Source of the DNA: Bradyrhizobium sp. dw_78
GTDB lineage: Bacteria; Pseudomonadota; Alphaproteobacteria; Rhizobiales; Xanthobacteraceae
Length of the DNA stretch: 36,223 nt
Direction: 5' to 3'
Assembly: GCF_018449525.1 (NCBI RefSeq)
Contig: NZ_JAAVUS010000016.1
Coordinates: forward strand, 1-36,223
Shown: positions 1 through 7,492 of the stretch, piece after piece
Position numbering within the stretch: position 1 is the stretch's first letter
How the letters are laid out: the number at the start of each line of letters is the position of its first letter
Notes under the pieces: model-generated
What the model was told of the DNA's origin: nothing
What the model saw: the letters and a program-made list of their open reading frames with translations, nothing else
The model's database searches: none
Program-made: the position numbers and the translations under genes

Positions 1-2
1 GC

Positions 3-1031
3 TTCCGCGATATCGCCGCCGACGCCGACGATCTCGGACGCGCCGCCGCCCAGGCCAACCGCGCGGCGCGGAAGACCTATGCCAACGTGCCCTCGCCATC
101 GCCGGAATTCGACCGGCTGGAGCCGAACCTGGAAAACCGCGGCGCCGATCCGGACGCGCCCTATTCCTATGATGAATCGATCGAGGAAGCCGAGCGCTAT
201 GCGCCGTCGGCGGCCCCCTCGCGGCCGCGCCTGCCGCCGGACAGGAATCGCGACAAGAAGCGTGTCCGCACCGGTCCGGTGTTTCCGTTCAAGAGCGCGA
301 TCGTTGTCGGCATCGTGCTGATTCTGGTGGGTGTCGGCATCCTCTGGGGCAAGCCGGTGCTGAACGCCGTGAGCGGACTGTTGAGGTCGTCCCAGGTTGC
401 CGAGGCGCCGAAGGATTCCTCCACGCCGCTGTCGAAACCGAAGATTCCGGATCGCGTCGGCCAGCCGCCGTCGAGCGACGAGGTCGCGCCGGTGGCGCAG
501 CGCGTGGTGCTCTACGACGAAGATCCGTCCGATCCCAAGGGCAAGCAATATGTCGGCACGGTGGTCTGGCGCACCGAACAGGTGAAGGCCGGCAACGGTC
601 AGCCCGCCGATATCGCGGTGCGCGCCGACATCGACATCCCCGACCGCAAGTTCAAGATGACGATGTCGTTCCGCCGCAACACCGATACCTCGCTGCCGGC
701 CAGCCATACTGCGGAGCTGACCTTCATCCTGCCGCCCGATTTCGACGGCGGCGGCGTCAGCAACGTGCCGGGCATTCTGATGAAGTCGAACGAGCAGGCG
801 CGCGGCACGCCCCTGGCCGGCCTCGCCGTCAAGGTCACCGACGGCTTCTTCCTGGTCGGGCTGTCCAACGTCGATTCCGACCGCGCCCGCAACATCCAGC
901 TTCTGAAGGAACGTTCGTGGTTCGACGTGCCGCTGGTTTATGTCAACCAGCGCCGCGCCATCATCGCCATCGAAAAGGGTTCACCCGGCGAGCGCGCCTT
1001 CAATGACGCCTTCGCCGCGTGGGGCGAGTAG
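3..1031 (+). CDS. Membrane-anchored hypothetical protein, 5' partial
   Basis: The reading frame is open to the left edge, so the true start is probably outside the window; a GTG at 87 is the first internal start of any note. The N-terminal part is charged and Pro/Arg-rich (cytoplasmic-looking). One clear membrane segment follows at about residues 98-118 of the visible protein, with a hydrophobic run of Val/Ile/Leu/Gly. The remaining 200 or so residues form a soluble domain with alternating beta-like stretches, ending in WGE. This gives a single-pass protein with a large C-terminal domain, probably periplasmic. I do not recognise a named family and assign no function. The next gene on the same strand starts 80 bp downstream. 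Confidence 0.75.
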   Translation, partial: FRDIAADADDLGRAAAQANRAARKTYANVPSPSPEFDRLEPNLENRGADPDAPYSYDESIEEAERYAPSAAPSRPRLPPDRNRDKKRVRTGPVFPFKSAIVVGIVLILVGVGILWGKPVLNAVSGLLRSSQVAEAPKDSSTPLSKPKIPDRVGQPPSSDEVAPVAQRVVLYDEDPSDPKGKQYVGTVVWRTEQVKAGNGQPADIAVRADIDIPDRKFKMTMSFRRNTDTSLPASHTAELTFILPPDFDGGGVSNVPGILMKSNEQARGTPLAGLAVKVTDGFFLVGLSNVDSDRARNIQLLKERSWFDVPLVYVNQRRAIIAIEKGSPGERAFNDAFAAWGE

Positions 1032-1111
1032 AGGGCCGCCGTGCCGCCTTTGCAGAGCGCCTCCGGCAGATTGAGCGGCGGTTAGGAGCGAAATAGGCCT
1101 GGAGGCGGAGC

Positions 1112-1525
1112 ATGAAGCGGTATCTGATTTTTGCAGTGCTGGGGCCGTTTTTCGGCGGGTTCTTTCTGCTGCTGGCGACCACGGTGATGTCCGGCTACTG
1201 GGATCAGCCGAGCTGGTCCGCCGTCAGCAAGCTGTTCGCGGTCTTTCTCAAGACGCTGCAATACAGCTATTTGTTCGGTATCCTGCCGGTTCTGATGATC
1301 GCGGCGGTGGACGATATTTTCTTCCATGTCAGAAAAATCGCGCCCGTGATCCGGATGCTGATCGTTGGCGCCATTGCTTTCGTCGCGGCGGAGTTTCTCT
1401 ACGGCTCCAGGGGGTCCGACAGCGGTGCCGCGCAATTTATCCTCTATGGTCTGGTCGGCTTCGTCCCGGCGACGGTGTGCTCATGGTTGTCGCATGAGGT
1501 GATCGACGAACTGGCGTCCGCGTAA
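1112..1525 (+). CDS. Small integral membrane protein
   Basis: A 137-residue, strongly hydrophobic protein. The ATG is preceded by GGAGGCGGAG, a good ribosome binding site, which fixes the start. About four membrane segments are visible: residues 4-25, 45-70, 80-97 and 108-128, joined by short loops, with few charged residues. It looks like the small DUF5413-type membrane proteins of Bradyrhizobium, but that family assignment is from memory and unverified. No catalytic motif is visible and no function is assigned. It lies between the left-edge membrane protein and the DUF4112 gene on the same strand, so co-transcription is possible. Confidence 0.7.
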   Translation: MKRYLIFAVLGPFFGGFFLLLATTVMSGYWDQPSWSAVSKLFAVFLKTLQYSYLFGILPVLMIAAVDDIFFHVRKIAPVIRMLIVGAIAFVAAEFLYGSRGSDSGAAQFILYGLVGFVPATVCSWLSHEVIDELASA

Positions 1526-1592
1526 GACCCGGCAATTGCGGAGGGCCGCGCCGCATAGGCAACTTGCGCCGGTCCTGCGCGTTACCCATCTG

Positions 1593-2165
1593 ATGGCCAT
1601 GCCAAACGATCTTTATCCCCGAAAACCTGCCTATTCCGGAAGCGCCGGTTCCCGGACTGGGGGCGGCTCGGCTTTTCGCGGCACGGCGTTTCGTCACGCC
1701 GAGGCGCAAGGCCCTGTCATCGACCAGGATGGCCGGGAGATCCCCCGGGAAGCGCTGGGCGCAGGGTTTCGCGGTTTCCGCTTCGACTTCGGCCATTCCA
1801 GCGCCAATCCGTTCGGCAACCTCACCCGCGAGCAGCGGCTGGCCCGGCTCGATGCGCTGGCGAAGCTATTGGACGTCGCCTTCGTCCTGCCCGGCACCAA
1901 TATCCGTTACGGCATCGACGGCGTGGTCCGCCTGATTCCGGTGGTCGGCGACCTCATCGCGTCGGCGTTTTCGCTGTGGCTGGTGCGCGAGGCCCGTGCG
2001 CTCGGCGCGCCCTGGCACATCACGGCGCGGATGCTCGCCAATGTCGCGCTGGAAGGCGTGGTCGGGATGGTGCCGGTCGCGGGCGATGCGTTCGACGTCT
2101 TGTTCCGCGCCAATATCCGCAACATGCGGATGTTGCGGCATTGGATGGACCGGCAACCGCGCTGA
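1593..2165 (+). CDS. DUF4112-domain protein
   Basis: A 190-residue protein. The C-terminal 110 residues match my memory of DUF4112: an LLD....LPGT segment, then two hydrophobic IPVVGD / VPVAGD turns separated by a helix, then an FRAN..N..ML ending. The two VGD/AGD turns sit in hydrophobic helices (about residues 108-130 and 150-165), so membrane association is likely. The N-terminal 75 residues are Gly/Arg-rich and poorly conserved-looking. The start at 1593 (MAMPNDL) is chosen because the upstream extension is Arg-rich and not gene-like; no convincing ribosome binding site is seen, and 1599 is an alternative. The family has no established function. A terminator follows 36 bp after the stop. 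Confidence 0.8.
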   Translation: MAMPNDLYPRKPAYSGSAGSRTGGGSAFRGTAFRHAEAQGPVIDQDGREIPREALGAGFRGFRFDFGHSSANPFGNLTREQRLARLDALAKLLDVAFVLPGTNIRYGIDGVVRLIPVVGDLIASAFSLWLVREARALGAPWHITARMLANVALEGVVGMVPVAGDAFDVLFRANIRNMRMLRHWMDRQPR

Positions 2166-2201
2166 CGAACACATAAGGCTTGACGGGATAGTTCAAACAG
2201 G

Positions 2202-2239
2202 AACGCGCCCCCTCTTCCGAATGGAAGAGGGGGCGCGTT
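2202..2239. terminator. Bidirectional rho-independent terminator
   Basis: A perfect 17-bp inverted repeat (2202-2218 and 2223-2239) with a GAAT loop. The stem is very GC-rich and is flanked by AAC on the left and GTTTTG on the right, so T-tracts occur on both strands. It sits between two convergent genes ending at 2165 (+) and 2259 (-), as expected for a shared terminator. Confidence 0.9.
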
Positions 2240-2258
2240 TTGATTCTGCGGAGCGGGA

Positions 2259-2546
2259 TTACGCCGCGTCGGCGTCGGCTTTGTCGCCGGCAGGCGCAGC
2301 CGCGCGAGGACGGCGTGGCAGCGGGAAGGCTTCGCTTTCGTAAAGCGAGCGGATGCCGCTTTGGTCGAAGCGGGCTTCGTCAACCTGCAGATAGGCGCCG
2401 TTCAGCGAATCCGCCGGCAATTCCTCGATCGCGAAGCGTACCGCTTCGGCCGCGGTGCCAAATCGCCGATACGCAAAGCCGGCCCGTTTCTTCTTGCGGA
2501 TCGCGGCGGGAAACAGTTCGGCGGCGGTGTTGTAGCTGAAAGCCAT
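2259..2546 (-). CDS. Conserved-looking small protein of unknown function
   Basis: A 95-residue protein rich in Ala, Arg and Glu. The first 55 residues look like a compact alpha/beta domain (aromatic start MAFSYNTAAELFPAAI, then RRFGTAAEAVRFAIEELP), followed by an Ala/Pro/Arg tail. The start at 2546 (ATG) is preferred over a TTG at 2552 because AAGGG then lies about 9 bases upstream; with the TTG the spacing would be only 3. No family is recognised and no function assigned. It is convergent with the DUF4112 gene and shares the terminator between them. Confidence 0.65.
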   Translation of the reverse strand: MAFSYNTAAELFPAAIRKKKRAGFAYRRFGTAAEAVRFAIEELPADSLNGAYLQVDEARFDQSGIRSLYESEAFPLPRRPRAAAPAGDKADADAA

Positions 2547-2764
2547 GCTCAAGGACCCTTATGTTCTCGTGGGAGCGCGGCCGAGGCCGCGTACGATTCG
2601 TGCGGGGACCGCCAACCGGGCCGGCGCCGACACACTTCATTCCAGGACAGCCTCTAATATAAGCTCGTTTGACAGAAATGCGACTCTTGGCGCGCCAGAT
2701 GATGAATCTGGCCCGGATCGGGTTCCCGTTATAGTAAATCCTTATATTTCAAATAGTTATAGCA

Positions 2765-2929
2765 TCAAAACATACCCAGCAGCAGGAGCACGATCAATAC
2801 CACCAGGACCACCCCGCCGAGGCCCATCCCGGAATGGCCCATGCCGTAGCCGTAGCCGCCGAACCGGCCGCTCAGGCCGCCCAGCAGATAGATGATGACG
2901 ATGATGATGAGTATCGTTCCGAGAGACAT
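2765..2929 (-). CDS. Tiny DUF3309-like membrane protein
   Basis: A 54-residue protein with two hydrophobic segments (residues 3-17, and 37 to the end) separated by a Gly/Tyr/Met-rich loop. This layout matches the very small DUF3309 membrane proteins common in Rhizobiales (MSLGTIL start, LLLLG-type ending), a family with no known function. The start is set at the Met of MSLGTIL because GGGGAA lies just upstream; a longer frame begins at 2989 but its extra 20 residues are Arg-rich and unlike the family. Downstream on its strand, a 7-bp stem with a 5-base loop (2694-2712) lacks a T-tract, so its role as a terminator is doubtful. Confidence 0.7.
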   Translation of the reverse strand: MSLGTILIIIVIIYLLGGLSGRFGGYGYGMGHSGMGLGGVVLVVLIVLLLLGMF

Positions 2930-3032
2930 CGTGCATTCCCCAACAAGCCGCCGGCGGACGCGTTTCCGCCGGCTCAACCTGCCGAGCAAATCATATGCCG
3001 ATGTCCGGTTCCAGCGACCGGGCCGGTGCGGT

Positions 3033-3446
3033 CTATTTGGGTTGCAATTTCAGCGCCGCCGAATTGATGCAATAGCGCAAACCGGTCGGGCCGGGGCCGT
3101 CGTCGAACACATGGCCGAGATGGCCATTGCATTTTGAGCACAGCACTTCGGTCCGGATCATGCCGTGGCTGAAGTCGCGCTCTTCGTCGACCTGGCTTAC
3201 GGCCGAGGGCGCCGTGAAGCTCGGCCAGCCGCAGCCGGAATCGAACTTCGCATCCGATTCGAACAGCGTCTGACCGCAGCCGGCGCAGGTATAGGTGCCC
3301 GGCCGGTGCTCATGCTCATATTCGCCGGAGAACGGCCGTTCGGTCGCCTTCTCGCGCAGCACCGCATATTGCATCGGCGTCAGCTCTTTGCGCCACTCCG
3401 TCTCGCTCTTTACGACCTTGCCGGCCGTGGTCTTGGTGTCGGACAT
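3033..3446 (-). CDS. msrB: Peptide-methionine (R)-S-oxide reductase MsrB
   Basis: MsrB reduces the R epimer of methionine sulfoxide in proteins, using thioredoxin as electron donor. The 137-residue length is normal for a single-domain MsrB. Visible family features are the two zinc-binding pairs (CAGC at about residues 55-58 and CSKC at about 103-106), the GCGWPSF motif, the HLGHVF motif, and the catalytic cysteine in RYCINSAAL near the C-terminus. No signal peptide is seen, so it should be cytoplasmic. AGGAGG lies 6 bases before the ATG. It starts 19 bp after the msrA stop on the same strand, so the two should be co-transcribed. Confidence 0.97.
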   Translation of the reverse strand: MSDTKTTAGKVVKSETEWRKELTPMQYAVLREKATERPFSGEYEHEHRPGTYTCAGCGQTLFESDAKFDSGCGWPSFTAPSAVSQVDEERDFSHGMIRTEVLCSKCNGHLGHVFDDGPGPTGLRYCINSAALKLQPK

Positions 3447-3465
3447 GAAACCTCCTAGCTAGCCG

Positions 3466-4194
3466 TCAATCGGTGGCCTTGGCGTCGCCCACCAGCGTCG
3501 GCTTCTCGATATAGTTTTCCGCGAAAATCTTCTTCAGGTTCTCGACCTTCGGGATGTCATTATAGGCAATATAGGGTTGGTTGGGGTGCAGCGTCAGGTA
3601 ATCCTGATGATAGGCCTCCGCCGGATAGAACCCCTCGAGCGGTCCCACCTTGGTCACGATCGGCTTCCTGTACGCCTTGGCGGCGTTGAGCTGGGCGATA
3701 TAGGCGTCGGTCACCTTCTTCTGTTCGTCCGAGGTGGTGAAGATCGCCGAGCGATATTGCGTGCCGCTGTCCGGGCCCTGCCGGTTGAGCTCGGTCGGAT
3801 CGTGTACCACCGAGAAGAAGATCTGCAGCAGCTTGCCGTAGCTGATCTTGGCCGGATCGTATTTGACCCGAACCGACTCGGCATGGCCGGTGGTGCCGGT
3901 GCTGACGGTCTCGTAATTGGCGGTCGCCTTGCCGCCGCCGGCATAGCCGGACACCGCGCTGACGACGCCGGCGGTGTGCTGGAACACACCCTGCACGCCC
4001 CAGAAGCAGCCGCCCGACAGAACCACCGTCTGGATACCGCCGGACGATGGAGCGTCGATCGCGGGCGCGGGAATGATCACGGCGTCCTCGGCGGCGCGCG
4101 AGGGCGTCGCGAACGCGGCGATCGCCAGCGCGCCCATAGCGGCGGCGCAGAGCGACAGTCGGTTGAAGGAACGGCGGGGCATATCACGGAACAT
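3466..4194 (-). CDS. msrA: Peptide-methionine (S)-S-oxide reductase MsrA, exported form
   Basis: MsrA reduces the S epimer of methionine sulfoxide. The catalytic GCFWG motif is at about residues 66-70, followed by the usual V.SGYAGG, YDP, FF..HDPT and GTQYRSAIF blocks. The start at 4194 is chosen because GGAGGAAACC directly precedes it; the frame extends upstream to 4260 without such a site. The N-terminus (about 35 residues) is an export signal: a PRRSFNRLS stretch, a hydrophobic Ala-rich core, then a SRAAED cleavage-like region. The RRxF pattern suggests Tat export, although Sec is possible. The mature enzyme would act in the periplasm, unlike the partner MsrB. The gene is first in an msrA-msrB operon. 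Confidence 0.96.
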   Translation of the reverse strand: MFRDMPRRSFNRLSLCAAAMGALAIAAFATPSRAAEDAVIIPAPAIDAPSSGGIQTVVLSGGCFWGVQGVFQHTAGVVSAVSGYAGGGKATANYETVSTGTTGHAESVRVKYDPAKISYGKLLQIFFSVVHDPTELNRQGPDSGTQYRSAIFTTSDEQKKVTDAYIAQLNAAKAYRKPIVTKVGPLEGFYPAEAYHQDYLTLHPNQPYIAYNDIPKVENLKKIFAENYIEKPTLVGDAKATD

Positions 4195-4261
4195 GGTTTC
4201 CTCCGGGGTCAGCGGATTGGGAGACAGCTTAAAGCGGGAGTTGCGGTTCGCAACGGCCAAT

Positions 4262-4370
4262 ATAGCGTTTTCGAGCGAAGTGGCTTCCGGTTCGCGTTAA
4301 AAAACGCGTCAAAACAAGAGAGTAGAACCTCGGTTCTGATTCCATCAGAACCGAAAAGGCTCTAGCCCGC
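4262..4370. repeat. Dispersed intergenic repeat, copy 1 (full)
   Basis: The stretch begins with AGCGTTTTCGAGCGAAGTGG and ends with a perfect 10-bp inverted repeat (CGGTTCTGAT, 4331-4340; ATCAGAACCG, 4344-4353; 3-base loop) followed by GAAAAGG. The left half recurs in opposite orientation at 22727-22780, and the right half, including the inverted repeat with a different loop, recurs at 34040-34086. I recall such elements as common in Bradyrhizobium intergenic regions. It lies upstream of msrA and may carry part of that gene's leader. Confidence 0.8.
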
Positions 4371-4505
4371 CCGACGCCCTCAAGATACGCGGCGAGACCG
4401 GTTTTGTTACAGCCCGGCAGACACGGCTCCGTGAGTCTCCTCCCGCCACGCAAGCCGTCGTTCCGCGTTCGCGCTGATGCTCGCCCCGCGTCGAACCTCT
4501 TAATT

Positions 4506-4539
4506 GGTGGGCATGGCGCGAGAGGCGCCTTTACCCACC
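4506..4539. repeat. GGTGGG...CCCACC hairpin repeat
   Basis: An imperfect hairpin with outer arms GGTGGG (4506-4511) and CCCACC (4534-4539) and inner GCGC/GCGC pairs around AGAG. It resembles the GTGGGCA...TGCCCACC repeats I remember from Bradyrhizobium genomes. It lies in the same intergenic nest as three other repeat types. Confidence 0.55.
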
Positions 4540-4558
4540 CGCGCTGGCTACTATCACT

Positions 4559-4638
4559 GTCATTCCGGGATGGTCCGTAGGACCAGACCCGGAATCTCGA
4601 GATTCCGGGTTCGCATCTTCGATGCGCCCCGGAATGAC
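4559..4638. repeat. 80-bp cloverleaf-like palindromic repeat
   Basis: Outer arms GTCATTCCGGG (4559-4569) and CCCGGAATGAC (4628-4638) enclose three further hairpins: GGTCC-gta-GGACC (4572-4584), a 22-bp perfect palindrome centred on CTCGAG (4588-4609), and CGCATC-ttc-GATGCG (4612-4626). Both strands could fold into a four-way junction. I recall near-identical elements scattered in Bradyrhizobium and relatives. No coding potential is seen. Confidence 0.85.
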
Positions 4639-4688
4639 GGTCGTGTTTAATGGTGGTTACGATTCTGTTTTGCAGGAAGCGATTAGTT

Positions 4689-4729
4689 CCTCATGGTGAA
4701 GAGACGCTAGCGGCTCCTCAATGAAGAGG
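4689..4729. repeat. Degenerate CCTCAT...GAAGAGG palindromic repeat
   Basis: An imperfect inverted repeat: CCTCATGGTGAAGAG (from 4689) faces CTCCTCAATGAAGAGG (to 4729), with GACGCTAGCGG between. It resembles the CCTCATCCTGAGGAGC-type repeats I remember from Bradyrhizobium, but has drifted. It ends 16 bp before the helicase stop and may serve as its transcript end. Confidence 0.5.
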
Positions 4730-4744
4730 TCCGAAGGTACCGAT

Positions 4745-5854
4745 CTACACCACCACGCTCAACCGCTTCGCGGCGCGGGTGATGCCGGTGTAAAGCCACC
4801 TGGCGCGGCTGTCCTGAAACGCAAAGCTTTCGTCGAACAGCACGACGTCGTCCCATTGCGAGCCCTGCGATTTATGCACGGTCAGCACATAGCCGTAATC
4901 GAATTCGTCATAGGGCTTGCGCTGTTCCCACGGGATCGTCTCGATGGCGCCGCCGAAACAATCGCCGCGCACCGAGACTTTCGTCACCTTGTGACCGAAA
5001 TCCTCGTCCGGCATCAGCCGCATGGTGATGATCTTGGATTTCGACTGCGCGCGTGCCTTGACCCGCCACAACCCGCCATTGAACAGGCCCTTCTTGCGGT
5101 TGTTGCGCAGGCAGACCAGCTTGTCGCCGGCGACCGGCAGCGGATCCTCGATGTTCTGTTTCTGCCGCACCCGCATGTTATAGGCGCGCCTTGTGTTATT
5201 GCGCCCGACCAGAACCTGGTCGGCACTCATCACCCGCTCCGGATCGAGCTCGGCGCGCGACACCACCTCGCTTTCGCCGTAGCGGCCGATCTCGAGTTCG
5301 CGGCCGTCACGGATATCCATCGACATCCGCACGATCGGATCGTCCTGCGCCTGGCGATGCACTTCGGTCAGCATCGCGTCGGGCTCGCCATTGGTGAAGA
5401 AGCCGGCGCCCTGGATCGGCGGCAGCTGAGCGGGATCGCCGAGCACCAGCAGCGGGCAGTCGAACGACATCAGGTCGCGGCCGAGTTCGGCGTCCACCAT
5501 CGAGCATTCGTCGATCACGATCAGTTTCGCTTTTGACGCCGGCGCATCGTCCCACAATTCAAAGCTCGGCTGTTCGACGCCGGATTCGCGGGCGCGGTAG
5601 ATCAGCGAGTGGATGGTCGAGGCGTTGTCACAGCCCTTGTTGCGCATCACCAGCGCGGCCTTGCCGGTAAAGGCCGCGAATTTCACCTCGCCGTCGACGC
5701 CATCGGCGATATGGCGCGCCAGCGTGGTCTTGCCGGTTCCGGCATAGCCGAACAGCCGAAACACCGGCGGCGTGCTGTTCCGGCCGGGCTTGGCCTTGAG
5801 CCAGTCGGCAACGGCCTTCAGCGCGGAATCCTGATGCGGCGTAAAATGGGTCAT
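4745..5854 (-). CDS. Dda/RecD-like superfamily 1B DNA helicase
   Basis: A 369-residue ATP-dependent 5'-3' DNA helicase of the RecD/Dda type. Motifs in order: Walker A GYAGTGKTT (about residues 36-44), motif Ia AAFTGKAA, Walker B VIDECSMV, motif III LGDPAQLPP, HR.A, motif V LTVHKSQGSQW, and motif VI YTGITRAAKRL at the very C-terminus. The length fits a stand-alone phage-T4-Dda-like enzyme and is much shorter than RecD of RecBCD. The start at 5854 (MTHFTPHQ) is preferred on family resemblance; an ATG at 5872 adds six residues and neither has a strong ribosome binding site. A role in repair or replication restart is inferred from the family only. It is flanked by repeats downstream and appears to be transcribed alone. 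Confidence 0.9.
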   Translation of the reverse strand: MTHFTPHQDSALKAVADWLKAKPGRNSTPPVFRLFGYAGTGKTTLARHIADGVDGEVKFAAFTGKAALVMRNKGCDNASTIHSLIYRARESGVEQPSFELWDDAPASKAKLIVIDECSMVDAELGRDLMSFDCPLLVLGDPAQLPPIQGAGFFTNGEPDAMLTEVHRQAQDDPIVRMSMDIRDGRELEIGRYGESEVVSRAELDPERVMSADQVLVGRNNTRRAYNMRVRQKQNIEDPLPVAGDKLVCLRNNRKKGLFNGGLWRVKARAQSKSKIITMRLMPDEDFGHKVTKVSVRGDCFGGAIETIPWEQRKPYDEFDYGYVLTVHKSQGSQWDDVVLFDESFAFQDSRARWLYTGITRAAKRLSVVV

Positions 5855-6021
5855 GAGGTTCCGGCGGAGCATGAAACGGGCCGCGTATGCAGCCCGCGAC
5901 TCATGACGGCAAAACTAACCGTTCGCACGCTCCATGCAAGCATGCGTACACTGCGCGGAATGGCTCCGCGGAGCCCAAGTGAACCCCAAGCCGACCGGGC
6001 AACTGATCCTGATCTTACCCG

Positions 6022-7014
6022 TCAGTTGGATCCGGCCGAGGCCGCCGTAAAACGGCGATCGACCGCTGTTTCCACGTCCAGCGTTGTGGGCAGGATGCCG
6101 TACCGCGTGGCGCGGTCGGAAGCCTGCTGAATTTCCGTGACGAGGTTTGTATCGATCACGATCGGGCTGGTCCGCTGCGCGGTATAGGCGCTGAGCAGCA
6201 CGTCTTCGGGCAACTGGGTGAGGGCCGCCGTGGCTTTGGCGTATTCGCCCAAATGATCCAGCGACCACAGCCGCGCCTTGTTCAGCCGCCGCACCAGATC
6301 CTGCACGGCGGCGCGCTTGGTCGCGATGGCCTGATCCGACGCGACAAAGAATGTGATGGTGGGTGTCAGGCCTTCGCCGTCCGCGACGATGCGCGCGTTG
6401 TCCTTCAGCGTGGCGTAGGAAACATAGGGTTCCCAGATCGCCCAGCCGTCGATCGAACCGGCGAGAAGCGCGATCTTCGCATCGACCGGGCCGAGTGGCG
6501 CGAAGGTCGCATCGTCGATCCTGTCGCCCGCCTTTTCCAGCGTGGCGTCGATCAGGAACTGGCCCCAGCCGCCGCGTGTTCCGGCCAGGCGCTTGCCCTT
6601 GAGATCGGCGATGCTCTTGATCGGAGAATCCTTGCGCACCAGGATCGCCTGCGTGCGGGCGTCGGAGCGGGTGCCGCCGATCGCCTTGATCGGCGCGCCT
6701 GCGGCATAGACGGTCAGGAAGGCGAGATCGCCGGTGTAGCCGACATCGAGGGCGCCTGCATTGAGCGCTTCGAGAATCGGCGCCGCCGCGGGAAATTCGG
6801 ACCATTCGATTTTGTAGGGAAGATCGTTGGCAAGACCCGCGATCTCGAGCAGGGAACGATTGCCGCCTTTCTGGTCGCCGACGCGAAGCGTGACGACATC
6901 CGCCGCCGCTGCGGACGCTATCAACACGAAGCTCACCAAGGCTGCGCTCAATGCGCCGCCGATCATCATCCGCAGGCATCCATGTGATTTGGTTTCAGGC
7001 TTGATCGTCTGCAT
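6022..7014 (-). CDS. Aliphatic sulfonate-type ABC substrate-binding protein
   Basis: A 330-residue exported binding protein of the SsuA/TauA/NrtA type (NMT1-like fold). A Sec-type signal lies in the first 38 residues (hydrophobic core ending ASAAAADV). Family features are the LRVGDQKG start, FPAAAPILEALNAGALDVGYTGD (ligand pocket region), IADLKGKRLA, and GSIDGWAIWEPYVS. GGAGGGG precedes the ATG by about 9 bases. It closely resembles the protein at 12735-13676, over the same blocks, so the two are paralogues. It is transcribed divergently from the operon starting at 7493 and has no permease or ATPase of its own, so it probably delivers to a transporter encoded nearby. The ligand is not predictable beyond a sulfonate or similar oxyanion. 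Confidence 0.88.
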   Translation of the reverse strand: MQTIKPETKSHGCLRMMIGGALSAALVSFVLIASAAAADVVTLRVGDQKGGNRSLLEIAGLANDLPYKIEWSEFPAAAPILEALNAGALDVGYTGDLAFLTVYAAGAPIKAIGGTRSDARTQAILVRKDSPIKSIADLKGKRLAGTRGGWGQFLIDATLEKAGDRIDDATFAPLGPVDAKIALLAGSIDGWAIWEPYVSYATLKDNARIVADGEGLTPTITFFVASDQAIATKRAAVQDLVRRLNKARLWSLDHLGEYAKATAALTQLPEDVLLSAYTAQRTSPIVIDTNLVTEIQQASDRATRYGILPTTLDVETAVDRRFTAASAGSN

Positions 7015-7492
7015 GCGCGTAACCCCTCCGATGGCGTCTCAACCCGATCTTTCGTCGATGTTGCAAGCCTACGGCCGGAAGGGATGCAGTCAATGAAATG
7101 GCCGACTGAATATTTGACGCCCCAGGCAATGATCGCCTCGCAGCCGATGCTGGTAAAGAAAGTTATGGTGCCGTGCGGATATGGTGCGCGCCGGATATTC
7201 GAAATTGCGCCAGCGGCGTCACTTCAGATTCCGCCAGTGAAGCAAACCGTTTCATCGCGCAGAGAGATCATCGTGGAGATAATCTCTCCATTCGCTTTTA
7301 CATTCAAAATTCCATTTCATTGACGATTGGAATGCTGCCGCGCATCATTCGCGCCGATTTCAACGGAATGCGAGCAGAAGAAGCTCGCCGGAATTCAATC
7401 ATATTCACTGACCGCTAGCGCGAAAGCCGCCGGCGCGGCGCTGTTGCGTTGCGCTGATGGAATTTCATGTCGCGTCACAACAGGAGAACGAG
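7015..7492. promoter_or_regulatory. Divergent promoter region with inverted repeats
   Basis: This 478-bp gap separates two divergent transport genes and must hold both promoters. No gene is convincing here. Two inverted repeats stand out: GAGAT-A-ATCTC (7276-7286) and ATTCCA-N13-TGGAAT (7309-7333), which overlaps a TTGACG hexamer at 7320-7325. The region 7240-7340 is less GC-rich than its surroundings, as expected for a promoter. Sulfur-starvation regulators of the LysR family (CysB/Cbl-like) are plausible binders, but this is inference only. Confidence 0.4.

Noticed and set aside
3577..4365. Long open frame on the plus strand, antisense to msrA
   Set aside because: High-GC codon bias opens antisense frames. 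The translation is Arg/His/Gly-rich without a domain, whereas the minus strand encodes a clear MsrA.
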